Assembly (NCBI GenBank): GCA_963751395.1
Contig: CAVVUC010000002.1
Coordinates: 868,001 to 932,000, forward strand
Source of the DNA: CAVVUC01 sp963751395
GTDB lineage: Bacteria; Verrucomicrobiota; Verrucomicrobiia; Chthoniobacterales; Chthoniobacteraceae
Direction: 5' to 3'
DNA length: 64,000 nucleotides
Both the position numbers and the translations under genes were made by a program. Positions 44,475 through 53,720 of the stretch are shown piece by piece (position 1 is the stretch's first letter; every line of letters starts with the position of its first letter). The notes below the pieces were generated by a model. It was not told the origin of the DNA, ran no database searches, and worked only from the letters and a program-made list of their open reading frames with translations.

Positions 44475-45230
44475 TCGCTCATGCCCACTCCGCTCCGCGA
44501 CGCTCTCCGCGCCCCTTTCGACTCCGCCCGCTGGCGCGAACTTCTTGGCTATATCTTCGCCAGCGTCGAATTCGACACGCATCCCGTCCCGACAGACCGC
44601 ATCCGCGCGTGCCGCGAGTTTGGGCGGCTGAAGCTCGCCGATGGGCGCGGCCTCATGCTGCTCGAAATTGAAATCGGCGAAGCCTTGATCTTCTTCGCAA
44701 CCGCGTCGAATTGCGGAACCTCGTCGCCCGGTTCATTGACCAGGACCGCGCGCACGGCGTTCTCGCCATCATCCGTTCGGCGGCGGCCACCCAGCCGGAG
44801 TACCGCCTCACCTTTGCTGCGCGGGCTGCGGGTTTCGATGCCGCCGCGGAAACCTTCGTCACGCGTGAGACGGCCACGCGCCGCTTCACCTACGTCCTCG
44901 GTCCCGGCGAGACGCGCCGCACCGCGGGCGACCGGCTCGCCGTGCTCGCGGCGAAGGCGGGTACGGCCACGCTGGAGGACGTCATCGCCGCGTTCGATGT
45001 CGAGCCGGTCAGAAAGGAATTCTTCGCCCGCTACAAGGAGCACTACGCCGCCTTCTGCCGGCACCTGCTGGAAAGCGACGCGCCCGCCCGCGTCTTCGGC
45101 CTCGCGCTCGACGGGCTGGAAGGCAAAGCCCTCGACCGCGCGCTCAAGCCCGTCCGCGACTTCGTCAAAAAGCTCCTCGGCCGCCTCGTCTTCCTCCACT
45201 TCCTGCAAAAGAAAGGCTGGCTCGGAGTGA

Positions 45231-45347
45231 AGGATGAAGGCGGAAGGATGAAGGATGAAAAAACCCGCGGAACTGGGCGCGGCCTCTCCCCCAACGCTGC
45301 CGCAGGCCCATCTTCTTCATCCCTCATCCTTCATCCTTTTCCTCCTG
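45231..45347. repeat. Palindromic element inserted in the methylase gene (AGGATGAA type)
   Basis: Left side has AAGGATGAAGGATGAA; right side has the complement TTCATCCTT preceded by TTCATCCCTCATCC. It separates the codons for FLHFLQKKGWLG from those for WSGGAPDFLRQLFDS, which should be close together. The same heptad, repeated three times, occurs at 62640-62657 between dapA and dapB. Confidence 0.75.
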
Positions 45348-45813
45348 GTCCGGCGGCGCGCCGGATTTCCTCCGCCAGCTCTTCGACTCCACGCCTGCGG
45401 CGACGCAGGACCGCTTCCACTCCACACGCCTCGTCCCGCTCTTCTTCGACACCCTGAACAATCCAGGCAGAGAGCGCGACATTTTCGCCGTCACCGGCAC
45501 CCGCGTGCCGTATCTGAATGGCGGCCTTTTCGAGCGCGACTTCGCGGGCGTCGAGCAGCTCGATTTCCCCGCGCCGCTCGTCGCCGCGCTCCTCGAATTC
45601 TTCGGCCAATACCACTTCACCATCGACGAGAACGATCCCGAGATGCTCGGGCACATCTTCGAAAACCTCCTCGAAGACAACAAGGACAAGGGCGCCTACT
45701 ACACGCCCAAGGCCGTCGTCCAATACATGTGCCAGCAGAGCCTCATCCACGCGCTCGCCGGGCACTTTGAAAAGGACGACATCCAGGAACAGCACATGCA
45801 TCCCGTGGAGGAA

Positions 45814-45969
45814 GGGGAGCGCGGGCTTCCAGCCCGCTCCGCCCGGCATCCTGCCGGGCGGTCTTCGCGCGTGGCGCTCGCGGTCCCATCGCTGCCCCTG
45901 CGCCGCCTGCGCCCGCCACCGCTGCCCGGCTGGAAGCCGGGCACAGCGGGCTGGAAGCCCGCGCTCCCC
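45814..45969. repeat. 156-bp palindromic element inserted in the methylase gene
   Basis: Perfect 24-bp terminal inverted repeats at 45814-45837 and 45946-45969 (GGGGAGCGCGGGCTTCCAGC on the left, extended by CCGC). The interior has a second hairpin CCCGGCATCCTGCCGGG. The methylase frame differs on either side, so it disrupts the gene. Confidence 0.85.
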
Positions 45970-47026
45970 ATCTCCCTCGTGACAGCGGACCCCGCGCCGA
46001 GATCGAGCGCCTCATCCGGCTGAAAGAACCCATCGATCCGAAGAAAAACACCTGGCTCGCGGCAAACGCAACCCGCCTCGCCACCCTGCTCGATGATCTG
46101 CGCATCTGCGACCCCGCCATCGGCTCCGGCGCCTTCCCCATCGGCCTGCTCCAGGAGATTTACTGGACGAAGCTCGCCCTCAATCCCTCCCTCGACCGCG
46201 CCCGCGCCAAGCGCGACATCATCCAGCGCTCCATTCACGGCGTGGACCTCGATGCTGGCGCCGTCGAGATCGCCCGGCTCCGCTTCTGGCTCGCCCTCAT
46301 CGTGGAGGAAAGCGCGCCCGTCCCGCTGCCGAACCTCGACTACCAGATCATGCAGGGAAACAGCCTGCTCGAATCCTTCGAGGGCGAGCGGCTCGACGAC
46401 CTCGCCGAACCGCTGCGACAGGTCGGCCGGCAGCGGCTCGGCAGCGATCATGTGGAACTCGACTTCGGCAACGCCGGACCCCCGATGGAATTCACGCTCC
46501 CCACGCTGGTCACGCCGGCACAGCATCGGCTAGCAGAGCTGCGCACGCTTTATTTCGCCTGCCACGAGCCGGAGGAAAAAGCGCGGCTCCGGGCGCAGAT
46601 CGACGCCGCCGTGCTGGGCGCTATCGATGACCGCCTCGCCCTCCGGCACCACGAACTCACAACCGCCCTCGAGGATTGGCACCGCGACCTCGCCCGCAAG
46701 CGCCGCCTCCAGCGCGACTACGCGCCGGCAGCAAAAGAAGAAAAGCTGCGCGCCGCCATGCAGGCCGAGCTGGCCGCGCTTGATGGCAAAAGAGCGAAGC
46801 TCCACGCCCTGCTCGCAGACCCGCGCGCCGAGCGCCCGTTCTTCCTCTGGCACCTCTGGTTCCGCCACGTCCTCGCCGAACCGCCGGAAGGCCGCGGCGG
46901 CTTCGACATCGTCATCGCGAACCCGCCTTACATCAGTGCGATCGACTACAAGAACGCCTTTGGCGACGCCGCACGCGACGAATTGAAGGCGGCATACACG
47001 ACAGCGACAGGTGCGTGGGACATTTA

Positions 47027-48311
47027 GGGCACTCCCGGAAACTCATTTCCGTTTTTTTGGAATAAATGAGCGGCAGGGCAGCCGCCGGATGATACAAAGA
47101 GCGGCATGACATCCTTCATTGCCTTTGGAGAAGCGGGCCTGTTCGACGAGTTCCTGCAAAACCTCGATGTGGCGGCCTTCGAGACGCCGCTCATGCGCGT
47201 GGGCAAGCTCATCGACTGGAGCCTTTTCGAACCGGAGATGATGGGGGCCGTGGTGGGGGAGGCCAGGGGGCCGGGAGGACGCCCGCGCTTTCATCCGCTG
47301 CTGATGTTCAAGGTGCTGGTGCTCCAGCGTCTGCATGGCCTGGCCGATGACGCCACCAGCTTCCAGATCACCGACCGCAAAAGCTTCCGCGCCTTCCTTG
47401 GACTGACCGCGGCGGATGCCGTGCCCGACGGCCAGACCATCGCCGACTTCCGTGAGGTGCTGGTACGGGGGCAAAGCTTCCAGCGGCTCTTCCATCTCTT
47501 CCTCGAGCACCTGCAAACGCGACACGGGCTGGGCCTGGGCAGGGAAGGCGTGATGATCGACGCGACCTTTGTGGAAGTGCCCCGCCAGCGCAACAGCCGG
47601 GAGCAGAACGCGCGGATCAAGGCGGGAGAAGTGCCGCAGGAGTTCGCCGGCCACCCGAAGGTTGGAGCGCACAAGGACTGCGACGCCCGCTGGACCAAAA
47701 AGAACCACGAGACCTTCTACGGCTACAAGGACCATGTGAAAGTGGACGTGGCCGACAAGCTCATCCTGGACGGGGTCACCACCCCGGCCAACGTGCATGA
47801 CAGCCAGCCGATCGAAGAGTTGGTCAAGGCGGGCGACCAGGTGGCTTATGCCGACAGTGCCTACGGCGGGGCAAAGATCGCCGCCGACCTTGCGGGCAAG
47901 CAGGTGGAGGCGCAAATCTGCGAGAAGGGGACACGGGCGGCGGCCCTCACCGGGGAGCAGAAGAGCGCCAACCGCGGCAAGTCCCGTGTGCGCTCGCGGG
48001 TGGAGCATGTGTTTGCGCAGATGACCGGCAGCATGAGGGCGTTGAGGCAGCGATGCATCGGCATGGAGCGCAACGACGCCTGCATCAAGCTCACAAACCT
48101 CGTTTACAACATGCTGCGCTTTGAGCAGATCCAGCGCCTTGGCATCGGTTACACCCGGCCCGCCGTGGCGTAAGCCGCATCCAGCCGCCCGCAAAAGCGC
48201 GCAAACCACCTTCAACCCAACAACAAACCGCCGCCCAACAGACTCCTCGTCCCAAATTTTTTTCGTTTCTTGTCAGACATGGCCATCAAGCGCGAGTTTC
48301 CGGGAGTGCCC
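47027..48311 (+). mobile_element. IS5-family insertion sequence, 1285 bp, complete
   Basis: Perfect 18-bp terminal inverted repeats: GGGCACTCCCGGAAACTC at 47027-47044 and its complement at 48294-48311. Flanked by a direct TTTA (47023-47026 and 48312-48315), a 4-bp target duplication usual for part of the IS5 family. It carries one intact transposase gene. Excising it with one TTTA restores the host methylase frame, so the insertion is recent relative to decay at this point. Confidence 0.93.
47106..48173 (+). CDS. IS5-family transposase
   Basis: A 355-residue DDE transposase. The N-terminal DUF772-like domain (RGPGGRPRFHPLLMFKVLVL) precedes the catalytic triad: Asp in GVMIDATFVEVP near residue 153, Asp in QVAYADSAYGG near 257, and Glu in RSRVEHVFAQMTG near 302. 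It fills most of the element, with 79 bases upstream to the left inverted-repeat start. No frameshift is seen, so it may be active. Confidence 0.95.
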   Translation: MTSFIAFGEAGLFDEFLQNLDVAAFETPLMRVGKLIDWSLFEPEMMGAVVGEARGPGGRPRFHPLLMFKVLVLQRLHGLADDATSFQITDRKSFRAFLGLTAADAVPDGQTIADFREVLVRGQSFQRLFHLFLEHLQTRHGLGLGREGVMIDATFVEVPRQRNSREQNARIKAGEVPQEFAGHPKVGAHKDCDARWTKKNHETFYGYKDHVKVDVADKLILDGVTTPANVHDSQPIEELVKAGDQVAYADSAYGGAKIAADLAGKQVEAQICEKGTRAAALTGEQKSANRGKSRVRSRVEHVFAQMTGSMRALRQRCIGMERNDACIKLTNLVYNMLRFEQIQRLGIGYTRPAVA

Positions 48312-49383
48312 TTTACATTTTATTCTTCGAGCTAACGCTCCGGCTGCTCCACGAAGGCGGAGTCGCATGCCTCATCAATCCGAACAAGTATCTCGCCGCG
48401 CCTTACGCCAAAGATCTTCGGGCGCACCTCCTCGCTCACGGCGCGATTCGTGAACTCGTGGATGTTAGTCGCATCTGTGCGTTCCGGCAGGTGGACGTTT
48501 ATCCAGTCGTGACGCTTTTCAGTCGGAACGCCACTCCCCAAGGGTTGATTCGAGTTCTCTCGCCGCTGGAACAAGGTGAGCAAGACTTCGACATCCGGCG
48601 CTTCAGCGAGCGGCATGTCGAGCCACGCTATTTGACGCTATTGCCAGAAAACCTCTGGGGCTTTCTTTTGTCAGAGCACTACACGTTGCTCGATCGCATC
48701 GTCCCACGCACACGTGCCTTGAAGGACTGCGGGCAGGTCAACGCCAGCTCAACGGCGGCTGAAGCGGACAGCTACGGACGGCATTTCGTGGACGATGCGG
48801 CTGCGCGCTGGCGGCTCATCAATACGGGCATCATCGACCGTTATGAGAGCCTGTGGGGAAGACAAAGCCTCACGCATCAGGGTCAACATCTGCTGCATCC
48901 GGCACTTCCGCACACAACCGCCGTCAGCGCTACCCGTCGCAGCCTTTATGACAGCCCGAAGGTGATTTTTGCGAAGATGGCGTTGGTCTGTGAGGCGTTC
49001 CCTGACCTCGCCGGTGAGTATGCTTCCGTGAATACAAACTGCTTTTACGCGCCCAACGGCGGTGAGCCGCTCCAGTTTTACACGGCCGTCTTCAACTCGC
49101 GGATGTTCATGTTCCTCTATGAACTCTATTTCGGTGCGCTCCGCATGGCCGGAGGATACTTCCAGTGGGGGTCACCGCAGCTTCGACTCACCGCGATCCC
49201 TATCGCCACCGCCGCCGAGCAAGCCACGCTGAGCGCGCTGGTGGACCGCATCCTCGCGGCGAAGCGCGCGGGCGACGAAGCGACGGTGGCTGCGCTGGAA
49301 GCCGGGATCGACACCCACGTCTTCCGCCTCTACGGCCTGACGCCGGAAGAAATCGCCCTCATCCAAGGCAGCACAAACTGAAT

Positions 49384-49596
49384 CCCAACGGGATTCCATC
49401 ATCCAGCCCAGGGTTGCGAGGCACGAGCTACCCTGGGTCATCCCGAAAAAACGCCCAACCCCAACGGGGTTGCATCCCACGATCCGCGCCGACTCTGCGC
49501 AACCCTGTTGGGGTTGATGGACATATTTTGATGCGTGTTCCCAGGGTAGCTCGTGCCTCGCAACCCTGGGCTGATTGACTTAGCCCCCGTTGGGGC
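49384..49596. repeat. Nested palindromic element
   Basis: Perfect 34-bp inverted repeats at 49404-49437 and 49540-49573 (left core GGGTTGCGAGGCACGAGCTA). Inside and outside these are smaller blocks of the type CCCCAACGGGG, also inverted. There is no open frame of its own. It fills most of the 274 bases between the methylase end and the DUF4926 gene. Confidence 0.85.
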
Positions 49597-49655
49597 AAAT
49601 CCGATCCCCGACGCAAGACTGTGCCTCGCCTCATCACCTGCTGCGTGCTATAAAA

Positions 49656-49880
49656 ATGCCCATGCGAAACGAACCCATCAAACTTCTGGATGTAGTCGTC
49701 CTGCTCGTGGACAAACCGGCGGACGGCCTGGTGAGCGGCCATGTGGGAACCGTGGTCGAAGTGTTTTCGCCCGAAGACTTCGAGGTCGAGTTTCTCGATC
49801 CCGAAGGCCGCACCTTCGCCCTCACCGAGTTGAAGCGGGATGAACTGCTTGTCTTGAAACACGAACCGGTGGCTGCGTAA
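49656..49880 (+). CDS. DUF4926 domain-containing protein
   Basis: A 74-residue protein: IKLLDVVVLLVDKPADGLVS, then GHVGTVVEVFSPEDFEVEFL and LTELKRDELLVL, the DUF4926 pattern of a small beta-barrel-like fold. The function is unknown; family members often lie near toxin-antitoxin or defence genes, as here. The start is either 49656 or the ATG two codons later at 49662; there is no clear ribosome site for either. Confidence 0.78.
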   Translation: MPMRNEPIKLLDVVVLLVDKPADGLVSGHVGTVVEVFSPEDFEVEFLDPEGRTFALTELKRDELLVLKHEPVAA

Positions 49881-49946
49881 TCCGATTCGCACGGTGACCC
49901 GGCGGAAATGGGCACGGAGAAAGTGACACGGGCTTTCAGCCTGTGT

Positions 49947-49967
49947 GCGCAGACTGCAAGTCTGCGC
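49947..49967. repeat. Palindrome between convergent genes
   Basis: GCGCAGACT and AGTCTGCGC flank GCA. It lies between the DUF4926 gene and the convergent glycosidase gene, where it could act as a weak bidirectional terminator, but there is no T-run. A second imperfect hairpin (CACGGGCTTTCAGCCTGTG) lies just before it. Confidence 0.65.
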
Positions 49968-49971
49968 CACT

Positions 49972-52095
49972 CTACGGCATCGGACGCAGCCCTTCACTCC
50001 GCACGTTCCATTTTCCATCCTTCGGAAAACCGGGCGCGTCGTTTGTCGGCGCGTCGTCCCAGCCGGCGGCCATCATTGCGATGGCGGCGAGCAGGCCGCC
50101 GTTGCCGGGCAGATAAAGCGGAAGGCGTTTGTCCTGATAGTTATGTCCATTCGGCAGATAGACATTCTTCGGCGCGTCCATCAGCAGCGCGTCGATGGCG
50201 ATGTCGGCGCGGCCGACCCGCGCGGCGGTCATGGCCATCATCGGATAATCCCAGCCCCAGGTGCTCGGCCAGTCCCAGGTCTTGAGCACGGCGTCGAGTG
50301 TCTTGCTCATGGTCGCCGGATCGATCAGCGGCGTCTTCGGCAGGACACCGAGCGCGGCAAGCATCGACGGGTGATCTTCGGGAATCGTGTAAGGCTCCGA
50401 CTCGATCGCGGCGTAAACGCCGTCGCGCACCGTTGGCTTCGAGAGATGCGTGAGGACTTTGTCCCACTGCGGCTCGCGCTTCATCCCGAGGCGCGTCCGC
50501 CATTGCTGCGCGGTCTCCAGCGCCCAATGCCAATAGGCCAGTTCGTAGGTCGGGTTGACCGTCGTCGTGCGCCACTTGCCGTAAGTCTCCTGCGCCGGAA
50601 TGATGACCGGGCCGAGCACGTAGCGTTTCGTTTCCTCATCCCATCGCGCGAACGACGCCATGAACTCCGCTGTTTGAAAAACGATGTCGCTGTATTTTTT
50701 CAACGTCTCTTCGTTCGGGTTCGCGCGGTAAAGCAGTTCAGCGAAATAGAGCGGGTGCGGTTGTTGCCAGATCAAGAACGCCGCGACCTGACTTGGGCTG
50801 TCGATGCCGTCGGGGCCGACCATCTTCGGCCAGCGCGCACCGGCGAACCCCTGCTCGCGGGCGTGCGCCTGCGCGGCTGGGAGAATTTTCCGATACCACC
50901 CGAGACTCCGCTCCATCAAAGCCTCGCGGCCCCACAACGCGAAGTGCGCCGCGTGCCACCAGTGCATTTCGAGGTGGAATTTCCCGAACCACGAATTGCG
51001 CACGAGACCGGTTTCCTGCGGCGGCATCGAGCCCGAGCAGTTGATGGCAGTGAGGTATTGCGAGAGGACGATCCGGCGTTCGAGTTCCTTCGCGCGCGGA
51101 TCGGTGCTGCCGCTCAGGTCGATCGCGCCGCCGCTGCGCCAGAATTTTTCCCAATGCATCGCCGATGCTTTGAAAGTGGTCGCCGCAGTCGGCAACGGTC
51201 CCGCAACCGGCTCCTGCGAGAAGGCGCACACGACCGAGAGGCGCTCGCTGCCTTTCGCCAGAACCTGGTAACGATGCGGACCCGTTTCGGAAAAGTCGGC
51301 GCCCTCCGACCATTCGAGCCGCGCGAAAACCTTCGTGGCGTCGAGTGTCCGGGTGAAATCGCAGCGGCCCGGCCATTTGCGGGTCGCGGTCTGATGCGCC
51401 TCGGGATGTTCCCAATCAGCATTCTCGATCCAGTCTCCGATGGCTCCAGGGAACGCCACGGAGACGCCGAGGTTTCCTGAAGAGAGCAGCGGCGACTCAA
51501 TTTCCACAGCAATCAAATCGCGCTCCGGATGACACGCGGTGCGGACATGCACGGGCGCGCCGTTCACCTTGAACCGGCTGTCGAGGACGCCGGTCCAGAG
51601 GTCGAGCGTCTGCGTCGGCTCCTCGATTTTGTCGGGGCCGAGCTGCTCGCCGTCCGGGCCGCGCAAAATCAGGCCCAGGCGACCGAGGTCGATGCGATGG
51701 GGATTTGCGCGCAGCCATTTTCCGGCGGGCGAATCCTGCAAGTCGGCGTAAGGAACCTCGCGCCCGTCGAATTTGTAATTCCGTGTCGCGTCGGCAAGCT
51801 TGTAGCCATCGGGATTCGGCGCGCTGTGCCACCCCCATTGAGACTCGGTGTGCAGCGCGATGCCGCTGTTGTAGGCGTCGGGAAACGTCTGCAATCCCGT
51901 GATGTCGGCGGTGAACGCGAACTCGCCGTTTCCGACGGAAAACGGCGAGAGCGGATCGAGTTTTCTGGCGGTGGGATTGTGGCGTTTGACCAGCGCCTCG
52001 CGATCAATCGGCGACATATCCGCCGCGAACGAGTGAACAGCAGAACCGAGCGCCAAAGCCAGAGCAACAAAATGCCAGTAGGGGAACTTCATCAT
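49972..52095 (-). CDS. Secreted six-hairpin glycosidase-like protein
   Basis: A 707-residue protein with a signal peptide (FVALALALGSAVHSFAADMS). The N-terminal half is beta-rich (PFSVGNGEFAFTADITGLQT); from about residue 330 it is an (alpha/alpha)6 barrel, with FHLEMHWWHAAHFALWGREA and NPTYELAYWHWALETAQQWR. This layout resembles GH65/GH95-type enzymes acting on alpha-linked glucosides or fucosides, but I cannot fix the family or substrate. It lies 19 bases downstream of xylB on the same strand, so one operon is likely. Confidence 0.75.
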   Translation of the reverse strand: MMKFPYWHFVALALALGSAVHSFAADMSPIDREALVKRHNPTARKLDPLSPFSVGNGEFAFTADITGLQTFPDAYNSGIALHTESQWGWHSAPNPDGYKLADATRNYKFDGREVPYADLQDSPAGKWLRANPHRIDLGRLGLILRGPDGEQLGPDKIEEPTQTLDLWTGVLDSRFKVNGAPVHVRTACHPERDLIAVEIESPLLSSGNLGVSVAFPGAIGDWIENADWEHPEAHQTATRKWPGRCDFTRTLDATKVFARLEWSEGADFSETGPHRYQVLAKGSERLSVVCAFSQEPVAGPLPTAATTFKASAMHWEKFWRSGGAIDLSGSTDPRAKELERRIVLSQYLTAINCSGSMPPQETGLVRNSWFGKFHLEMHWWHAAHFALWGREALMERSLGWYRKILPAAQAHAREQGFAGARWPKMVGPDGIDSPSQVAAFLIWQQPHPLYFAELLYRANPNEETLKKYSDIVFQTAEFMASFARWDEETKRYVLGPVIIPAQETYGKWRTTTVNPTYELAYWHWALETAQQWRTRLGMKREPQWDKVLTHLSKPTVRDGVYAAIESEPYTIPEDHPSMLAALGVLPKTPLIDPATMSKTLDAVLKTWDWPSTWGWDYPMMAMTAARVGRADIAIDALLMDAPKNVYLPNGHNYQDKRLPLYLPGNGGLLAAIAMMAAGWDDAPTNDAPGFPKDGKWNVRSEGLRPMP

Positions 52096-52114
52096 ATCGT
52101 TTCTTCACCGGCCG

Positions 52115-53614
52115 CTAGAGATGCCCGGCGGTGTGGAGCTTGCGGGTGAGGTCGGTCTGTTTGTGGAGGAGTTCGGCGTAGAGCGCTTTGTTCTTTCCGT
52201 CCGGCTCGGCGCGTGTGGATTCATCCAGGGAAACGATGCGCGCGGTGATGTCGCGCAACGGTGTGTTGCGGCCGTTCACGAGTTCGCAGGTGAAGCTTGC
52301 CTGAACTGCCGCGCCGAGGGCCGCGCCTTCAGACGAGGTTAAACAGACCGTCGGGACGCCGAAAACGTCCGCTGCCATCTGCCGCCACACGGCGCTCTTG
52401 CTTCCGCCACCCGTCAGTCGGATTTCCGTCGGCTCGACACCGAGGTCGCGGAAGCGCTTGAGGCCGTAGGCAAGGCCGAGCGTCACGCCTTCGAAAACCG
52501 CGCGTGTAATGTTCGCCGATGTCATGTTGGCGGTGGTCAGTCCGTGGAAGACGCCGCTGCCGTGCGGCAGATTCGGCGTGCGCTCGCCGGTGAGATAGGG
52601 AAGGAACAGAAGCCCTCCGGCGCCGGCGGGTGCCGATTCGGCGGTTGCGTCGAGTTTGGCGTGGTTCCATTCGAAAAGGTTGCGCACCGCTTCGGTTGCG
52701 ACGGTGACGTTCATCGTGCAAACCAGCGGCAGCCAGCGGTCGTTGCTGTCGCAGAATGCGGCGATTTCGCCGTGCAGGTCGATGACCGGTTCATCCGCGC
52801 AGGCGTAGAGCGTGCCTGACGTGCCGAGGCTGGCGGTGACCACGCCTGCCTTGATGTTTCCGGTGCCGATCGCTCCCATCATGTTGTCGCCGCCGCCCGC
52901 ACTGACGACGACTCTTTGCGACAAGCCCCATTTTTTCGCGAGTTCGTCGCGGAGCAGCCCCACGGGCTTTCGCGAGCTTTCCGGCGCCGGCAGCAGATCC
53001 TGCAAGTCAGGATCGATAAAGTCGCACAACGGCTTGCACCATTCACGCTTGCGAACGTCCATCAATCCTGTGCCGGAGGCGTCGCCATATTCCATGCGTT
53101 TTTCGCCGGTGAGCCAGAAATTGATGTAGTCATGCGGCAGGAGAATGGTCGTTGTCGCCTCGAAATTCCCCGGCTCGTTTTGTTTGAGCCAAAGAATTTT
53201 CGGAGCGGTGTAGCCGGGCAGGACGACATTGCCCGCCAGCTCGATGAGACCTTTCGCGCCGCCGAATTCGTCCGCGAACTGGCGGCACTGATCGACCGTC
53301 GAAGTGTCGCACCACAGTTTTGCGGGGCGCACCGGGTTGCCTTTCTTGTCCAGCGCGACAAGTCCGTGCTGCTGTCCGCTGACTCCGATGGAGGAAACCT
53401 CGTCTTTGCGCTTCCCGATTTTTTTCAAACACGCCCGCACCGTGGCATCGACAGCATCGAGCCAGGTTTGCGGTTCCTGTTCGAGATGCCCGGCTGGCAG
53501 TCCCTCGATGAGGCCGTATGTGGATTGTGCCGAGGCGATGATTTCGCCGGTGGCGAAATCGAGGGCTACGGTCTTGGTGCTTTGCGTTCCGCTGTCGATG
53601 CCGAGACTAATCAT
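52115..53614 (-). CDS. xylB: Xylulokinase (FGGY family)
   Basis: Phosphorylates D-xylulose to feed the pentose phosphate pathway. The 499-residue protein has the FGGY features: SLGIDSGTQSTKTVALDFAT, GVSGQQHGLVALDKKGNPV (the xylulokinase-type QQHG), the WCDTST segment, and the C-terminal RLTGGGSKSAVWRQMAADVF. The substrate call rests on overall similarity to XylB over gluconate or glycerol kinases. No xylose isomerase gene is in view. First gene of a probable pair with the glycosidase. Confidence 0.9.
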   Translation of the reverse strand: MISLGIDSGTQSTKTVALDFATGEIIASAQSTYGLIEGLPAGHLEQEPQTWLDAVDATVRACLKKIGKRKDEVSSIGVSGQQHGLVALDKKGNPVRPAKLWCDTSTVDQCRQFADEFGGAKGLIELAGNVVLPGYTAPKILWLKQNEPGNFEATTTILLPHDYINFWLTGEKRMEYGDASGTGLMDVRKREWCKPLCDFIDPDLQDLLPAPESSRKPVGLLRDELAKKWGLSQRVVVSAGGGDNMMGAIGTGNIKAGVVTASLGTSGTLYACADEPVIDLHGEIAAFCDSNDRWLPLVCTMNVTVATEAVRNLFEWNHAKLDATAESAPAGAGGLLFLPYLTGERTPNLPHGSGVFHGLTTANMTSANITRAVFEGVTLGLAYGLKRFRDLGVEPTEIRLTGGGSKSAVWRQMAADVFGVPTVCLTSSEGAALGAAVQASFTCELVNGRNTPLRDITARIVSLDESTRAEPDGKNKALYAELLHKQTDLTRKLHTAGHL

Positions 53615-53619
53615 GGAAG

Positions 53620-53712
53620 TATTTCAGATTTCAGATTTACGATTTACGATTTAAGGATGACTATGCGCTTGTCTCTTCTAAATCTGAAATCTGAAATCTG
53701 AAATCCTAAATC
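53620..53712. repeat. AT-rich short tandem/inverted repeats
   Basis: Copies of ATTTCAG/ATTTACG heptads on the left are mirrored by copies of AAATCTG on the right. The array fills the divergent space between xylB and the VOC gene, where promoters should lie. It contrasts strongly with the GC-rich surroundings. Confidence 0.8.
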
Positions 53713-53720
53713 ACTCCCTC

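Larger units (their letters stand above)
44481..49381 (+). pseudogene. Eco57I-type (type IIG/PglX-like) adenine methylase, broken by frameshift, two repeats and an IS
   Basis: The ATG at 44481 begins MPTPLRDALRAPFDSARWRE. Pieces: 44481-44690; after a one-base loss, 44690-45230; after a repeat insert, 45347-45813; after a second insert, 45970-47026; after the IS, 48312-49381. Conserved parts include AYYTPKAVVQYM, the AdoMet motif DPAIGSGAFPIGLL and catalytic ANPPYI (NPPY, N6-adenine type). The C-terminal part ends FRLYGLTPEEIALIQG. Removing inserts leaves roughly 1,100 residues, normal for these enzymes. Removing the IS and one TTTA restores GAWDIYILFFELTLRL exactly. It was probably partner to the helicase upstream. 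Confidence 0.82.

Noticed and set aside
47043..48215. Long minus-strand open frame opposite the IS transposase
   Set aside because: It mirrors the transposase gene almost exactly, has no recognisable domain, and arises from GC-rich codon structure.
42577..49381. Assignment of the second defence locus to BREX or DISARM
   Set aside because: The methylase is PglX-like in outline, but no pglZ, brxC, drmA, drmB or other marker gene is in the window, so a system name is not supported.
49945..51480. 511-codon plus-strand open frame opposite the six-hairpin glycosidase
   Set aside because: Composition is Arg/Ala/His-rich with no domain; the minus-strand gene has a signal peptide and a family fold.
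53620..53712. CRISPR-like short repeats
   Set aside because: The units are heptads with no spacers and in mirror orientation.
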